From NCBI RefSeq assembly GCF_037975245.1, contig NC_092568.1, positions 1,366,001 through 1,426,000 on the forward strand: DNA of 60,000 nucleotides, read 5' to 3'. Under the pieces are notes generated by a model. It searched no databases. It was given only the letters and a program-made list of their open reading frames with translations, and was not told the origin of the DNA. Position 1 is the first letter of the stretch, and every line of letters begins with the position of its first letter. Below are positions 11,777 to 24,000 of the stretch, in pieces. The position numbers and the translations under genes were made by a program. This stretch comes from Apostichopus japonicus (taxonomy: Eukaryota; Echinodermata; Holothuroidea; Aspidochirotida; Stichopodidae).

Positions 11777-13105
11777 GTAAGCATGTCTTAAAAAGTGAAC
11801 AATTTTCTGTAGTTAGTAACTAGTTCCAATATGAATGGCATCATATCTGTTATTTGTACCATGCAAATAACTTGTAGTGCATGGCAGAATGCTGTGTTTG
11901 AGTATAACTCATTTCCAAATAGGTATTAAGCATACAGAAAGGTCACAAAGGTAGGTGAGAACCGAGAAAGTGTACTGTAAATCTTTGCAGGTTAAGTCCC
12001 CATTAACAAGTTTATATGTAAGTAGTTTTTGTTCCTATATTTACTTGCAAAGGTTCCACCTCTGGTTTTTAAGTAGCATATAGCCTGACAATTGTCGTCA
12101 TTTAATTTACATCCCAAAAAAGTGATTTTGGCTGGACATGTTTCACTGCAGCAGACACAGTTTATTTGTTCAAACAAATGATGAGTAAATAATTAAGACC
12201 ACATTCCACAGCTAGACACCACCTTTTGTGTGTTGTTTTTCAAAAAGGTGTTGGACAGTTTGATATTGTAACCACAGGGAACTTTTCTGTTTAGAAAGTG
12301 TGAACTTATTACTGATTGGCTGTTTTGACAGGAACTTCGACAAGATAAGAGAGATAATGTATCAACTGAGTTTTGGTACCATTTCTCTGTTAGGTCCGTT
12401 GTGGAAAATTGCTAAATGTGTTTGTGTGTGTGGTGGGGGGATATTTCCTGAAACCTGGAAGAGGGACCCTCAGTTTTGGCAAAATAGGGCAATGTTTAGG
12501 TCTCTTGATGCAAAATGATGTATAATAGTACATTTTACCATAATAATGGTTAGCTAGCATTATTTGGTTTTGCATTTGGGTCATAGAGAGGGTGTTTTAA
12601 ACCCCCATGGATCCTGATTCAGGATAATTAATGTTTGATCGGCATTAAACAGTCATGCCATGCACACATACATCAATAGAGCACCAAAAGGCATCAAACT
12701 TCTGTTGTATCCTAGCTTAAGCTAATTTGATAAATTTCTGATATTAAATTTCATTAATATGTCACAAATGTTGTATTGGCTCATGTGGTTAAAACTTTTC
12801 AGGTTTGGTAGTGAACTGTACAATATAGCGCCAAAATTATGACATGCAATCTCCAATTAAAAAAATGGACCCACTATTCCCATAAACATGTAAGTGTCAC
12901 AATAAAAGATCATCCAATTAACTCAATGCCTAAGCATAGTTCAGTTGTACACTATACAGTCTACACTTAACCAATATGGTGAATGTTAATTATCTTTGTA
13001 GTGGAGCTTACACATAACCTTTCAAGAAGATAATTTATTTTATATATGACTTACAGTGTGGCATTCACTACTCATAATATTGCTTTCAACTTTTATTTTG
13101 CACAG

Positions 13106-13165
13106 ATTTGGTTGTACTGATATCTCATCTCTGCATGACCACCAATGGAGGGAGTATGTATGAAG
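13106..13165 (+). pseudogene. Transposase exon 4 remnant: second catalytic D region
   Basis: After a strong acceptor (TTTTATTTTGCACAG) the phase-2 continuation reads RFGCTDISSLHDHQWREYV and then a stop. Intact relatives have RFGC, then roughly a dozen residues to a DQGREF box, so HDHQWREYV is the decayed equivalent with the second catalytic D just recognisable. The third catalytic residue (E) was not found downstream. The end coordinate is approximate. Confidence 0.65.
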
Positions 13166-14982
13166 TTAACAGAAGACATGTCTAGACGATTTTCTTAGCA
13201 GTTAACTTGTTACCGACAATAATCTTGTCTTTCACTCTAACATATCATCAGAGAAAACTTTGTCGGCTGCTATATGTTTAAGCAAAGACAGGCCATTGAC
13301 TTTTCACTGCCAGTCGTTCGGTGGAAATCCATATATTTGCAGTTCAAGTTGAAGGGTTGTGACGCTCGAAATTCTTTATCACCTCATTACTTCATTAAAT
13401 AAAAAATACGAAGGCGTGTTTCTTGGTTCTGGAAAATGTGTTCAAGATAAGTTCTCATAGTAAAACATATAACCGACCATATTCTGCTTCCTGTTGTAAC
13501 TTTTGCTGTTATGGATTTCTGTGTAAGTCTTAACGAAAAACCTGTTGGATACATGAGAATCAGCTATTTTATTTTGTAATTTACAATCAAGATTTAACTT
13601 TTGACGGTATCAAGTTGCACATTAAAGCATTTTATAGGTAATCCTACTGTTTGTGGAAAGCAGTTCAAGGGGGGATTCTAATAGGGAAACTTCTGCATGG
13701 TTTTATTGAGGTCTTTACCAAACTCTAAAGTGGATGTTCTTCATGTGGATTATGAGAGTTTCAAGTACATATTGTTTGAAGAAGAGTGACAGTAGTATAT
13801 CATTCTAACCAAGCAATACCTCCCTGCTTGAAGGATGCTCTAGAAAGTATGGATTATCTTTAGTTGCATCAGAGCTACAAAGGGAGAGTCATCATTCCAG
13901 TTAAATTTCCCCATGCAGGGGGTAGGAAGTGGGTGTGGGCACACAACATCAGAGGGACATTTTCTCATTCCACAACCACCACTCGTTATGCTATAAACCG
14001 ATACACACCGGCCATATCACTTAAATATATATGATGTGTTAGTATGTTATCAATACTATTTATTGAGATTGTTTATTGTTAACCTTGCTATAAAAAGATA
14101 TGGGATGCCATTTTAAAAATAGTATGTACAGACAGTGCCCCCCCCCGGCTCCTGCCTCCCTGATCCCATGTATAATCATTTTTTCACTCTTTGCCCAGTC
14201 TGATATAGATTCAGAATATTGTGTTTGTGCATGACTATCATCCAATTTCATGTTTTGATTTTTACTATATTAACTTTCTTTAAACAAACTTTTCTCTACA
14301 AGAATGACATATTTAAAGTGTGAGAAACATGATGAGACAACAAATCTAGCATATTGCATCCTGCTCTGTCCTATTTGCTTTATTCTTTCCCTTGTTTGGC
14401 TTTGTTTTGTTTCCTGTATGTTTTGCAGCTCTTTTGAAGAGAATATTGTCTAATACATCATTTCTAATTTGAACCACTTTTGTCCAATAAGAAACCTTCA
14501 TAATAAGAAACAACGAACCTTTATCACTGGAATTGCCTGGAATGCCATTTGTCTATACATATGAATATTTGCTTCGCGCATGGCCATCACAATGGGCTTA
14601 GGGGGCAGGGGTGGGGGAATGGCCTTCCACCCTGTTGAGAGGGAGAAAACCTTGACTCGACGATTGAGTGACAAAAATAAGGAACGGTTAAAAAGTAAAC
14701 AATAAAGTAGTAATGAAAGTCAATAAATAGGTGTCAAGCCCATACGGAGAGGGTTGGGCAGTGTTGACATTTTCAAGGTCAGAGAAGTATCTTCCAGCTA
14801 ATTCACGGTTGTTATTAGCAAACAAAAATATTTTGGAACTCATCACAGATAGGTCACAGACTTAAGAAGACCCCTCCCCATGACACAAATTCGATAACTT
14901 ACCATCCCAACTCCCCCCCCCCTTATCCTTGCACTCAAAATTATGTGTATGGGCCTGAGCTTTGTATACAGCGTTGCCGATT

Positions 14983-15360
14983 TCATTTAGGATGTAACTT
15001 GAAAACACTCTCGGTAACTTCCCGTCCTATAATGAGCTTTACGCACGGATGAAATTTCATATTGGCTAGGCAACTCTCGTAGACCCATGAAGTACAGTTA
15101 CCATACTTGCCAAAACTTACCCACTGTGTGTTAGGGAAATACGGAAAAAATGAAGTTTGGACTCCTAAAGTTCGTAATATTTTACCTCTGCAATTATCAT
15201 ATTTTGTTGTAGCTGTTGCATTACCTATCCCGTACCAGCCCTCCGTTGGGGAGGAAGTTAGGTTTATACTATCTCTCCCTCTGTAAAGATGACTATGAAC
15301 GCAATGTAGTTGCCGAATACAAAATGCAACATATACGGAGGATAACATAGCAGCAATCAC
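14983..15360 (-). CDS. Hypothetical protein, opposite strand inside the Ginger-type element
   Basis: A 125-codon open frame from an ATG at 15360 to a stop at 14983. It begins with a hydrophobic run (MIAAMLSSVYVAFCI) that could be a signal anchor. Three N-glycosylation sequons (NLT, NAT, NCT) and several cysteines follow, ending in GREVTESVFKLHPK. The frame is also open upstream of the ATG as far as a TAG near 15430, so it could be part of an exon. I recognise no family. It lies inside the transposon, reads against the transposase, and may be chance in AT-rich DNA or a remnant of an accessory gene. Confidence 0.22.
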   Translation of the reverse strand: MIAAMLSSVYVAFCIRQLHCVHSHLYRGRDSINLTSSPTEGWYGIGNATATTKYDNCRGKILRTLGVQTSFFPYFPNTQWVSFGKYGNCTSWVYESCLANMKFHPCVKLIIGREVTESVFKLHPK

Positions 15361-15557
15361 AACAAAAACATGATTAACATCTTCTACAGATGGAAGACTT
15401 GTTTCTTTTTTTTTCCCGTTCTATTTTTTGTTTTGCAGCAACGCACAACGTCTCATTTATTTCCTGTAACATTTAACTCTGACGTATGCATCTGCTCTAA
15501 TTATTGATATAATGAACTCAATTGCCTTTTGAATATCGAAATGCTTAAATTTTATGC

Positions 15558-15740
15558 GGGACAAAATATGCTATGAAGTATTTGCGGACATTCTGTACCA
15601 GGACATTTCGTCCGGTGGGACTATATTTGCTGTGAGGGTGGGACACAATTTTCAGCAGATAATGTCCGACCGGACTAAATATGCTGGTACAAAGTGTCCG
15701 CGGAGACATTTTGTACAGGGGGACACTCTGTACTGTCACA
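15558..15740 (-). repeat. Right terminal inverted repeat zone of the Ginger-type element
   Basis: Read on the minus strand from 15740 it starts TGTGACAGTACAGAGTGTCC and continues with palindromes such as GTCTCCGCGGACAC and GTCCGGTCGGAC. The segment GGACATTATCTG then AAATTGTGTCCC matches left-end text near 9539-9575. Flanked outside by CCGG. Confidence 0.75.
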
Positions 15741-15744
15741 CCGG

Positions 15745-18700
15745 CAAGGGGATGACGAGGCCGGGAAATAGAGAACGTTTACGTGACTAAGCAGGAGAAT
15801 GTTTCAGCTTCCCTTGCTGCTTTTCTTAATTGGATTATACCCTCGGCATTATATTTAGCTGGATCCTTTGAATTGACAAACCGAGAGACCTGAGGCAATC
15901 ACAGATCCATAAACTTCATGATCCTTGAAGTATCATATACTAGATATACAATAAATTAAGAGGCTCACTCAAACGTAAAAAGAGGGCTTAAATTTACTTG
16001 TTCAAGTTGACACCTATACACTGCAAATATAAGGTTTATCTGAGGAAGGGACTTTAAACCCCCGTAGGTTTTCTCATCCTCCCTCCCTGTCCCCTTTTAG
16101 AAAGTTGCAGCTTTGTATACTGCACTGTCGGGGCTTGGATTAGCATATATTGGCGGTTCAAATTGGTTTAAATAGGTGCTCGCGTACTAGGAGATTTTTT
16201 ACTGTCATTCTGGGTGACTCGATCAGCATTGACCAGTCACATTAGAACCACCATTAAGCGTTGTATGTGCATAGGCATATCCTTCGATGTACTAAAACGT
16301 GACTGGGCAAGAATTATTATGGGAAAGAAAATCAAGGTTAAGTGCAAATAACAATGTAAGTGTCGATGTTATAACCTTCAGCGATCGAACCATACAATAT
16401 ACATATCTTAAGTCCGAAAGACATTACAGAGAGTTCTTGGTATTTTTTTCGATGCAGAAGTTACCATATTGTTTGCTTCCATCGTCAGTGCCATGACTTT
16501 GATTTAGTGTCTCAACACTCATAAGAAGAGTCGTTACTAGCCTAGGACTTTAAACATTAGATGAATGAAAAAAGATAGGAAGCGGTGAGACTTTGAAGAT
16601 ATCTACATTTCTACGAATTGTCCGATATGAACATTACAAGGATAATATTTGTCGTTCTTTGCTTTGGACATCTTTATGTAATATTGATTTTAGGAGCATA
16701 TTTTTAACCCCGATGAATATTCTTTAGTTGTATACGTCCTGACCCTACACCGACCATCGAATTTAAGATGACTGGATGGATCACTCACTCCACAGTACGA
16801 AAACGTAACAACCATGGAGGGTCATTTGACGTGCTCCCATGTGCTGCTAACATATTATTTAACCCTTTGTCAGTTCGAAGAGATTAGGGTTCCGTAGACA
16901 ACAGAACGCCACTATAACGGGCATTTATATACGATAAATTTGAGAAAAAAAGCTTAGATTTGGATTCGGAACTTTTTTAACTGGTGTACCCAGTCCTTAA
17001 TCTCGATTCCTACGCAGAGAAATACATCTGTTTGCCAAAACTTCACTTTTGATGTTGCTGAAATCTTTAGTTTTAATAAAGTCGTCTCGATATTTGTCCC
17101 AATCCCTGATTCCTTTCAATTTCCTCGTTATGTATCATTCCCCTTCCTTTTCCTTCCATCCCCCTTCCTTTTCCTTCCATCCCCCGTCCCTTCCCTTTCC
17201 CAGCTTAATTCAAACCGACAAGAAACTTCAATTGACTTCGACTATAGTAACCCTCACAGATTCAATTGTACTGAGTGAGAGATTAAGGCTGGAAAAATCT
17301 CATCTAAATTTGTCATTGTTGAGTATGCTATAAACATATTTGTATACATCGACACAGTGGCATTCATCTATACGCATTACATGGCAGTTATTCTCTCACT
17401 GCGACTGCTACTGACTATAACACGTTGTAGCCTTAGTTACGTTATCGTTGGTTACGTACCGTACTTTCACTTGTCGTGACTTGAGTGAACCGAACACACC
17501 CGAAGAGTACGAATTGAGTCAGCTTAGTAGCGGGAGAAATGTATAAATTTCTACAGTTATTATATGGAAATGTACATTTTTACCTTCAACATAGTTGCAA
17601 CTATGGTCAGCATAATTCTAGAGGTATAGTTGAACTGCTAATACTAGTACTAATGCTGGGCCCTACTGCAGTGTAGTCTAGTTTGCTAACCATAACAATG
17701 AGAAATCTCCCTACAGCCTTATGAATGTGAACCCCAAACAAGGATATATGAATAATTCATTTCTTCCCGCGTTGTACTATGAAAAACAATCGCCTCCCGT
17801 ACAAACGAGAACTTCAATTTAGCGGTGGCGCTATAACAAAACACGTACGATACCAAAGTCATGGAGGCGCGCAGAAAATCGGAAGCCAAATGCGAGGACC
17901 AAGCAAACTAGAGGGGTAATGATTTTCATGTGTGATTGAAAACGGATTTGCTTTATTGGATTTCATATAGAGCATGGAACGCCATCTGTGTTAAAATGAT
18001 AGGAAGAAATATCAGTTTCCCAGAAAATAGCAGCATGTAACATCAGTTATGTTTCGCCACCAGAATATCAGAAATAATATCAAGATGTTATAACTCAATA
18101 TCAATCGGCCCCTTATGTCAAGAATATGTTCAACAGTTTTATTCAAGCTGAAAATTTTGAATTTGATGTGAACCTGTTGGCGTTCATAACCGGTGATGAT
18201 ATTAATTTGGTACAATGCTGGTATATTTCGTGGTTTATTAATAGTTTCCCTAACATTGTGTTACACTGTAGTGTCATTCAGTAATGCAGCTCATCTAATA
18301 CGCATTCTGCAGACGCAAAAGGCACGGTTCCAATTTAAAAGCTTTAAAATATAATGATTGGACTATGTGTTTGGTGTGGCGATGGGAGGAAGTGGTGGGG
18401 GGGGATGGGGTGGGGTTTCGATATTAGGTATATAAAAGGAATAGGATATGTCTCCCGTCCTCGGAAGAAATTTTTAATTGTTACCAACCCCCCCTCCCCT
18501 TCACCCACAATGGCTTCTCATATACACGCCCGTATATGCACAATACAAAAAAAAAACTGATTTAGTTCGAAAATATACCCAGTGATGTCACGAAACAGTT
18601 TCTCTTGAATGACGACACAAACATGTTAAAACTGCATTTTAGCAAAGCTGTTTTATTGATAATGGAGTATAATCATTCAAACCATATATATATATTACAT

Positions 18701-18895
18701 GTTTAATATAGTGTATACACATCGAATACAAAAGTTTAGCGACTTCATATAACTTTAGAGAAAATGAAAAAGAGCAAAGATAATAGTTTGGTTTTTGAAA
18801 TACACTGTGTCCGAGTAGCTCTAACGTATAGATAAGATACAAAACATAACGCATGGAGGAATCCAAACACAATAAATAAGCATATTTACGCAAAT
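15745..18895. other. Long stretch without recognised genes
   Basis: No gene or transposon end was recognised. There is a pyrimidine-rich duplication CTTCCTTTTCCTTCCATCCC at about 17143-17185, and a G-rich patch at about 18375-18415. Open frames are all below 95 codons without domains. Confidence 0.5.
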
Positions 18896-18903
18896 GCCTA
18901 TAT

Positions 18904-19241
18904 CAGGGCTTCCCTAACTATACACCCCCCCCCCCCACGAACACCCTGTGGATGTCAGAGTTGTCCACAAACCCCCAACTTTTCGAGACACGATCTGAGT
19001 CATTATTATACTATAATATGCATAACAGTGCTTCGTAATAGATCAAGTATCACATGCATGGTACGGTACTACTATGGCAGCATATGGTACGAATTTTGTA
19101 CATTACTAAATTATATGATATATCAGATTTTAGTTCAACAAAAAGTATTCTAGTTTTGACTTTCAGAAACGTCTCACGAACCCCATGGGATGGACTCACG
19201 CACCTCCTGGGGGTCCATGCACCCCAGTTAGGGAAGCCCTG
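18904..19241. mobile_element. Non-autonomous hAT-type element (MITE), 338 bp, complete
   Basis: The ends are CAGGGCTTCCCTAACT at 18904 and its perfect complement AGTTAGGGAAGCCCTG ending at 19241. The eight bases GCCTATAT flank both sides (18896-18903 and 19242-19249). A CAGGG terminus plus an 8-bp duplication is the hAT signature. The interior has a poly-C tract near each end and no transposase, so movement depended on an enzyme encoded elsewhere. The perfect duplication suggests a fairly recent insertion. Confidence 0.93.
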
Positions 19242-19391
19242 GCCTATATGGTCTACATTGTCAGCAAATATATTATGGTTCTCTGTGTAGTGTTTGCTTT
19301 ATTTTCTTATTAAACTTAAGCCGAGATTTCGTTTCAACTGTTGATGTGACAATATATTTATGCCTGTAAACTGTGCCGCCGAATTTGATAC

Positions 19392-19465
19392 ACTAAAATG
19401 TCCTGCAGTATATGGATGACCGAAAATATGCTAGAAAGTCGAATACTGGTCACCCACGTTCAAAC
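19392..19465 (+). repeat. Dispersed repeat fragment, also at 38030-38095
   Basis: The segment around ATATGCTAGAAAGTCGAATA and TGGTCACCCACGTTC is matched at about 38058-38093 (ATATGCTAGAAAGTCAAAAA, TGGTCACTCGTGCTC). The family is unknown. Confidence 0.55.
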
Positions 19466-20646
19466 ATTTTACAAAATGATTGAAGCAATGAAATTTGTTA
19501 AAAATTGCAATAAATTAACATTAATTGCTTAAGTGATAGCTGGGATAAAAATTATCTAGAATTGGTGACTGAACCTGCAGTGAACCAAAAGCCAAAAGAA
19601 TTCAAATTAAAAAGCAAATTAAAAAATAGTAGCATAAGAGGTAAAGTTAGAAGACAGCAATTAGGCTCTTAGTAAACAAACCATGACGTCTTTGCTGTTA
19701 GTTTTTTACTCAAGTTTTCCTTCAGATTTTTTTCGGGTAGATGCGTAGTTTATTAACTTTTTCAATATAAGCTAAACGAAGCCATCAAACCATACGCAGA
19801 GTTGAGTTCGTACACGGTTAAATTGACCAGGACCAGGAAAACTACTTTGAACAAGTTGGATCGCTGTTCCCGGACGACTGCGTCGAGATCGCCATGGCAA
19901 CGTATGCCTTTGGTTCAGGACTGTTGCTTTAGTGTTAATCTACGATGTCTTTCTTCAGAGCTACTGGTTCCACTATTTCCTATGAAGGAAATGAAAAGAG
20001 AAGAGGCTCAACCAATTAAATTTCACTATTCTTTTATGATCAATGGCAATTGATCTCTATGAAGTAGTAAATATGTCAAGAAGATCTCAAAGTTTAAGGG
20101 AGATAAGACGATTTCGAGGAATAAGCTACAAATTATACAAAGATAACTTTGTCGTTACATATACAGATGTCAGTCGGATCTAGGATTTCTTGAAATTGGT
20201 CTGGCGGTGAGGTGGTGGCAAGAATCGGTAAATGTCGAAATAACTACCGAACGAAAGGTGAAGAAGACATTGGTAAATTGTAAAGAATGCTGTACTTTTA
20301 AGTTTCGATTCGGTGGTTTCTTGAGCTACCGTGGTTGTTAACTTGACGTCACAAACACACACGTGAACACACATTTGCAAATCTATAACATACAAACTCA
20401 CATGATTACGCCCTCCACCATCCCATATATGTAATCTTGTAACACTGTCGCTATCACCGCCACACTATATCACAACTTTAATTCCAAATGGAACCTACCG
20501 TAACACTATCGCCAAACGCCATCAACACCGCCACCACAATTATCACTGTCATGCATGATGTCACAAACATTGATAAAAGGGATGGTGTAATCAAAAGTCC
20601 TCCAATAACAACTTTCTAAACAAGCCGAGGCGGGCGTTAATTCGTA
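19466..20646. other. Region downstream of the transporter's last secure exon
   Basis: The 3' end of the minus-strand transporter gene must lie here, or in the preceding kilobases, if it is intact. One candidate final exon is 20615-20478: an acceptor TTGTTTAG is followed, in the required phase 0, by 45 open codons and TAA. It is hydrophobic ([11 protein letters not shown]), which is unexpected after the twelfth membrane segment. No polyadenylation signal could be tied to it. Confidence 0.25.
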
Positions 20647-20784
<138 letters not shown>

Positions 20785-20827
20785 TATTCTCTGTAGGATA
20801 TTTGGGACGAAAAACAAAATGGTTTAC

Positions 20828-21042
20828 CTTTCGATCCTTCCTGTCTAGTCTTACTGTTAAGTAACATGCAAAAACGGCTAGAGTGGCCAGCACTTGGAGC
20901 GTTAGAGTTATGCCGTTAAAGACGTAACGAAACTTCTCTATATCGTAAACCAAACAATTTCCAGATTGGCCACACGAAGACTGGAAGAGCAAACATGCGG
21001 TGTCGATTGCAGCACCGTAGTAGATAGGACCCGGTATAAATC
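20828..21042 (-). CDS. SLCO exon 8: GWIPGP-type motif and membrane segments 11-12
   Basis: Acceptor CCGTGGACAG. It reads [20 protein letters not shown], then [11 protein letters not shown], both strongly conserved in OATPs, and a last hydrophobic run ([16 protein letters not shown]) followed by basic residues. Donor CGAAAG|GTAAAC, phase 0, so a further exon with the C-terminal tail is required. Confidence 0.92.
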
Positions 21043-24000
21043 CTGTCCACGGTGAAAAGGAACGAAATGGGAATGGTATAGTTAAATAAGCAAAATCAAA
21101 CTATTATGGAAAAAAATAAAGAGTATACCAACATTGAAGGCATCTAGACGTGTACATTTGGCAAAGTATAAATGATGGACGTATCATAATGACTTTTGAC
21201 ACAAACGTTCTTGTTGGTGGAAAAGGTTTCATTGGGGAGGGGTTTCGGTGATATGTAGGGTGTGCACAAAGTCGAGGGGCATGTGACTTGATTTGATGGG
21301 CAAATCACAGAGTTACCTTAAAAATTGTTGCACAAATTCCATTTCATTTTTGCAGCAAAAGGCCACTCACGAATTAAATTTTCTTTTTGTACTTTAGAGA
21401 TAGCGCACTTTCTAATTACTGAAATAGAGCAGGCTGTCTTTTATTACCTAAGAGGCCGCTCACCTAGGAAAAGGGCAAATTTGAAAGTATTTAAAAAAAA
21501 CTTGGGAGCACTTTATCTTGTGATTCTATTCCCCCCTCCCCCCCCCCACCCAAACGGATGTGCCGCCCTTGTCATCATTTTAGTTAAAATAAAGAAGCAA
21601 ATGCGACACCAGAGCCAAAATTACTGACGGTAAACGAAACATCCAAAGAAAGCCTGTTATTTCGACCCTTCATTCCATCATACCCTACCCATCTCTTCAC
21701 ACCTTCCCTAACCCCATCGCCCACCATGTCCGCAACGTTTAACACGTTATATATTTAACAACGTTTATATACCAATAAATGGGTCATTTTAATTTTGCTT
21801 CATTTATGTCATAACGAAAAAGGACTTTTAATGCAGTTACTCCCCCCCCCCCATGACACTCCCCATAATTAATATCATTAAATACGTGTTGTTATAGTAT
21901 ATAACGAAAAAAAGACATTCTCACCGAATATTTTGCCAGTTATATCCGATATAGAAATTGCCATTGATCGATCGGATTGATCAACTGATCTGTTCAAGAA
22001 ACAAACAAAACAAGATAATGAAATTACGAGACATTTCGTGAAACAAGTGCAAACAAATTCCACATCATTCTCAAGTAATATCTTCTGGTGTCGTCCTCCA
22101 GAATTTTCTACTTTAAAATATTATAAAAGACATCTTATACATTATCTACTCAACGAATAATTTTCGTATAGTTCTGCCTTTTTATGAGCATTGTATTAAT
22201 CTTACCTTGCCCAGATATGTTAAACCCCTATGTGTGTGTTTCTTCTATGTGTTTACTTGATGTTTTCTTTTCTCTATCTAATATTTCATTGTTTTTCTCT
22301 CGGTTTACTCTTTAAGAGACCATACTCAAAAATTTATCTTAACTCCGGTCCGCTGCCTCATAACAATATATTTATCAAATGTATATCGTTGTTATTTAAT
22401 GGCAGAAGTCAACGAAATGAAACATCATATTGAGATATTGCTTGCAACAATAATACCTCTCGTGCTTTTCCTCAGTTTCGTGTTCCTGCAAACTCAGCTT
22501 ATACCTCATGTATACTTGATGATGTCATCGTTTTAATTTGGTTTAACCCAATCAGTCGATACAAATAAAATCAATCTAGAAGCAAATTGCCTCGCACCCC
22601 CCCCCAGCCACGCCCCTCCCAAGCCCATACCTTCGAAGTCACACCCAACCTAAGATGATAGAAAAAGAGTTACCTTAGCTTCAGAAGTGTAGCAGGGTTA
22701 GCGCACATCGGGCCGAGGAACATGATAACGAAATATGAAACAAGATACGGTATGAACAGATTACAAGGTTTTTTGCACTCTCCGTGAATGGCTGCTACGT
22801 CATCACCTAAATGGGGACTCCCCTCGTTGCCGACATACCGCTGGGTGATACATGAGCAGTTAATGTAAGTCTGTGTGAAAGCAAAACACAAAAGAACAAA
22901 CAAAGAAAAGAAAAGATAAACATAATATTTCAACGTCATGCTCAGTACAACTACAATTGCCATTTATAATTTATTTCATATATTCTAAATGCAGCATCTT
23001 CTTTCTCCCACCATATCCTCACTCGGTCCTCCTCCTTTACCCACCCCACCCCCCCCCCTTCTACATTCCTCACCCTCTGTTCAGTGTATCACAAATCCAC
23101 TGTATGATTGCACTTCAACCTGATTATGATTATGCAGATGCAGATGCGTAAAATTAACCTTCAACCGATTGTGATCAAATCACTGACCGAATAAACACAC
23201 GACATCAAAGTATTGGCTTATTGAGTGATTCTTCATTGTTATTTTCCTCGATCAATTCCTAATCGACAGGCAACGAGCCATTGAAACTTGCCTTACTGAG
23301 AAGGGCCAGACGCAACCCCAAGGCCATGACTTCAAATGGTTGCTAGGGCATTCTCCACTATATTTCTCTTTTTAATCCGCGTGATGTCCGTACATGATTC
23401 CTAACGTTACGAGATATTAAATGGTGTGAACATTATATACTCACAATCACTTCTGTGCCATTTTCTGATAATATCGAGGACCCCTGGCAACCTGCGTGAC
23501 AGGGAGTGGAGTATGTTATACCATCCGCACCACATACAGGATTATACGATACAGGGCAATCACAGTCATCATTGCAGGCCGAATCAATTCCATCTGGTGA
23601 GCTGCAGGGAGGAATAAAATGTGAGTCCTCTTAAGATGTTCAATAGAGTTTTTTGTAAACTTAAACCAAAATTTAAATTTGCATATAGTGACCCTATAGC
23701 CAGTTACATGTGTTTCTTTAAAGTTCACTTTCATTTCGGATTAAACATTGATTATTACTTAATCCCTGTGCCTACCAGGGAGATGGAATAAGCAAGCGTG
23801 ACGAGGAGGCTACATTCCGGAGCCAGGGTCGTTAATGGGGCCAAGGAAACATATGGGATAATGAATAAGTAATGGCTCCCGACACCCCTGGGAATAACGG
23901 GCAATAAGGTGAAGGTTTCAGTGTATTTACCCCAGATCTGAGATGTTGGCATTGATGTTTTCTGTTGGATAGAGTACAGTTAAGCCAGCAATATCCTTAT

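Larger units (their letters stand above)
9359..15740 (+). mobile_element. Ginger-type DNA transposon with intron-containing integrase gene, degenerate
   Basis: The left end reads TGTAGCAGTACAAACTGTC. The reverse complement of the right end reads TGTGACAGTACAGAGTGTC. Both fit the TGTNRN terminus that I recall being described for Ginger elements. Four bases, CCGG, flank both ends (9355-9358 and 15741-15744) as a target duplication. Both terminal zones (about 9359-9600 and 15558-15740) are built from short palindromes with GGACA/TGTCC arms and share words such as AATATGCTATG. Between them lie at least four exons of an integrase-type transposase on the plus strand. It carries stop codons and a frameshift, so this copy is inactive. 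The assignment to Ginger1 rests on ends, duplication length and the protein. A gypsy-type LTR origin is unlikely because no LTRs or polymerase genes are seen. Confidence 0.82.

Noticed and set aside
17049-17333. Ser/Phe/Pro-rich 94-codon frame
   Set aside because: Centre is a duplicated pyrimidine-rich simple sequence. No other support.
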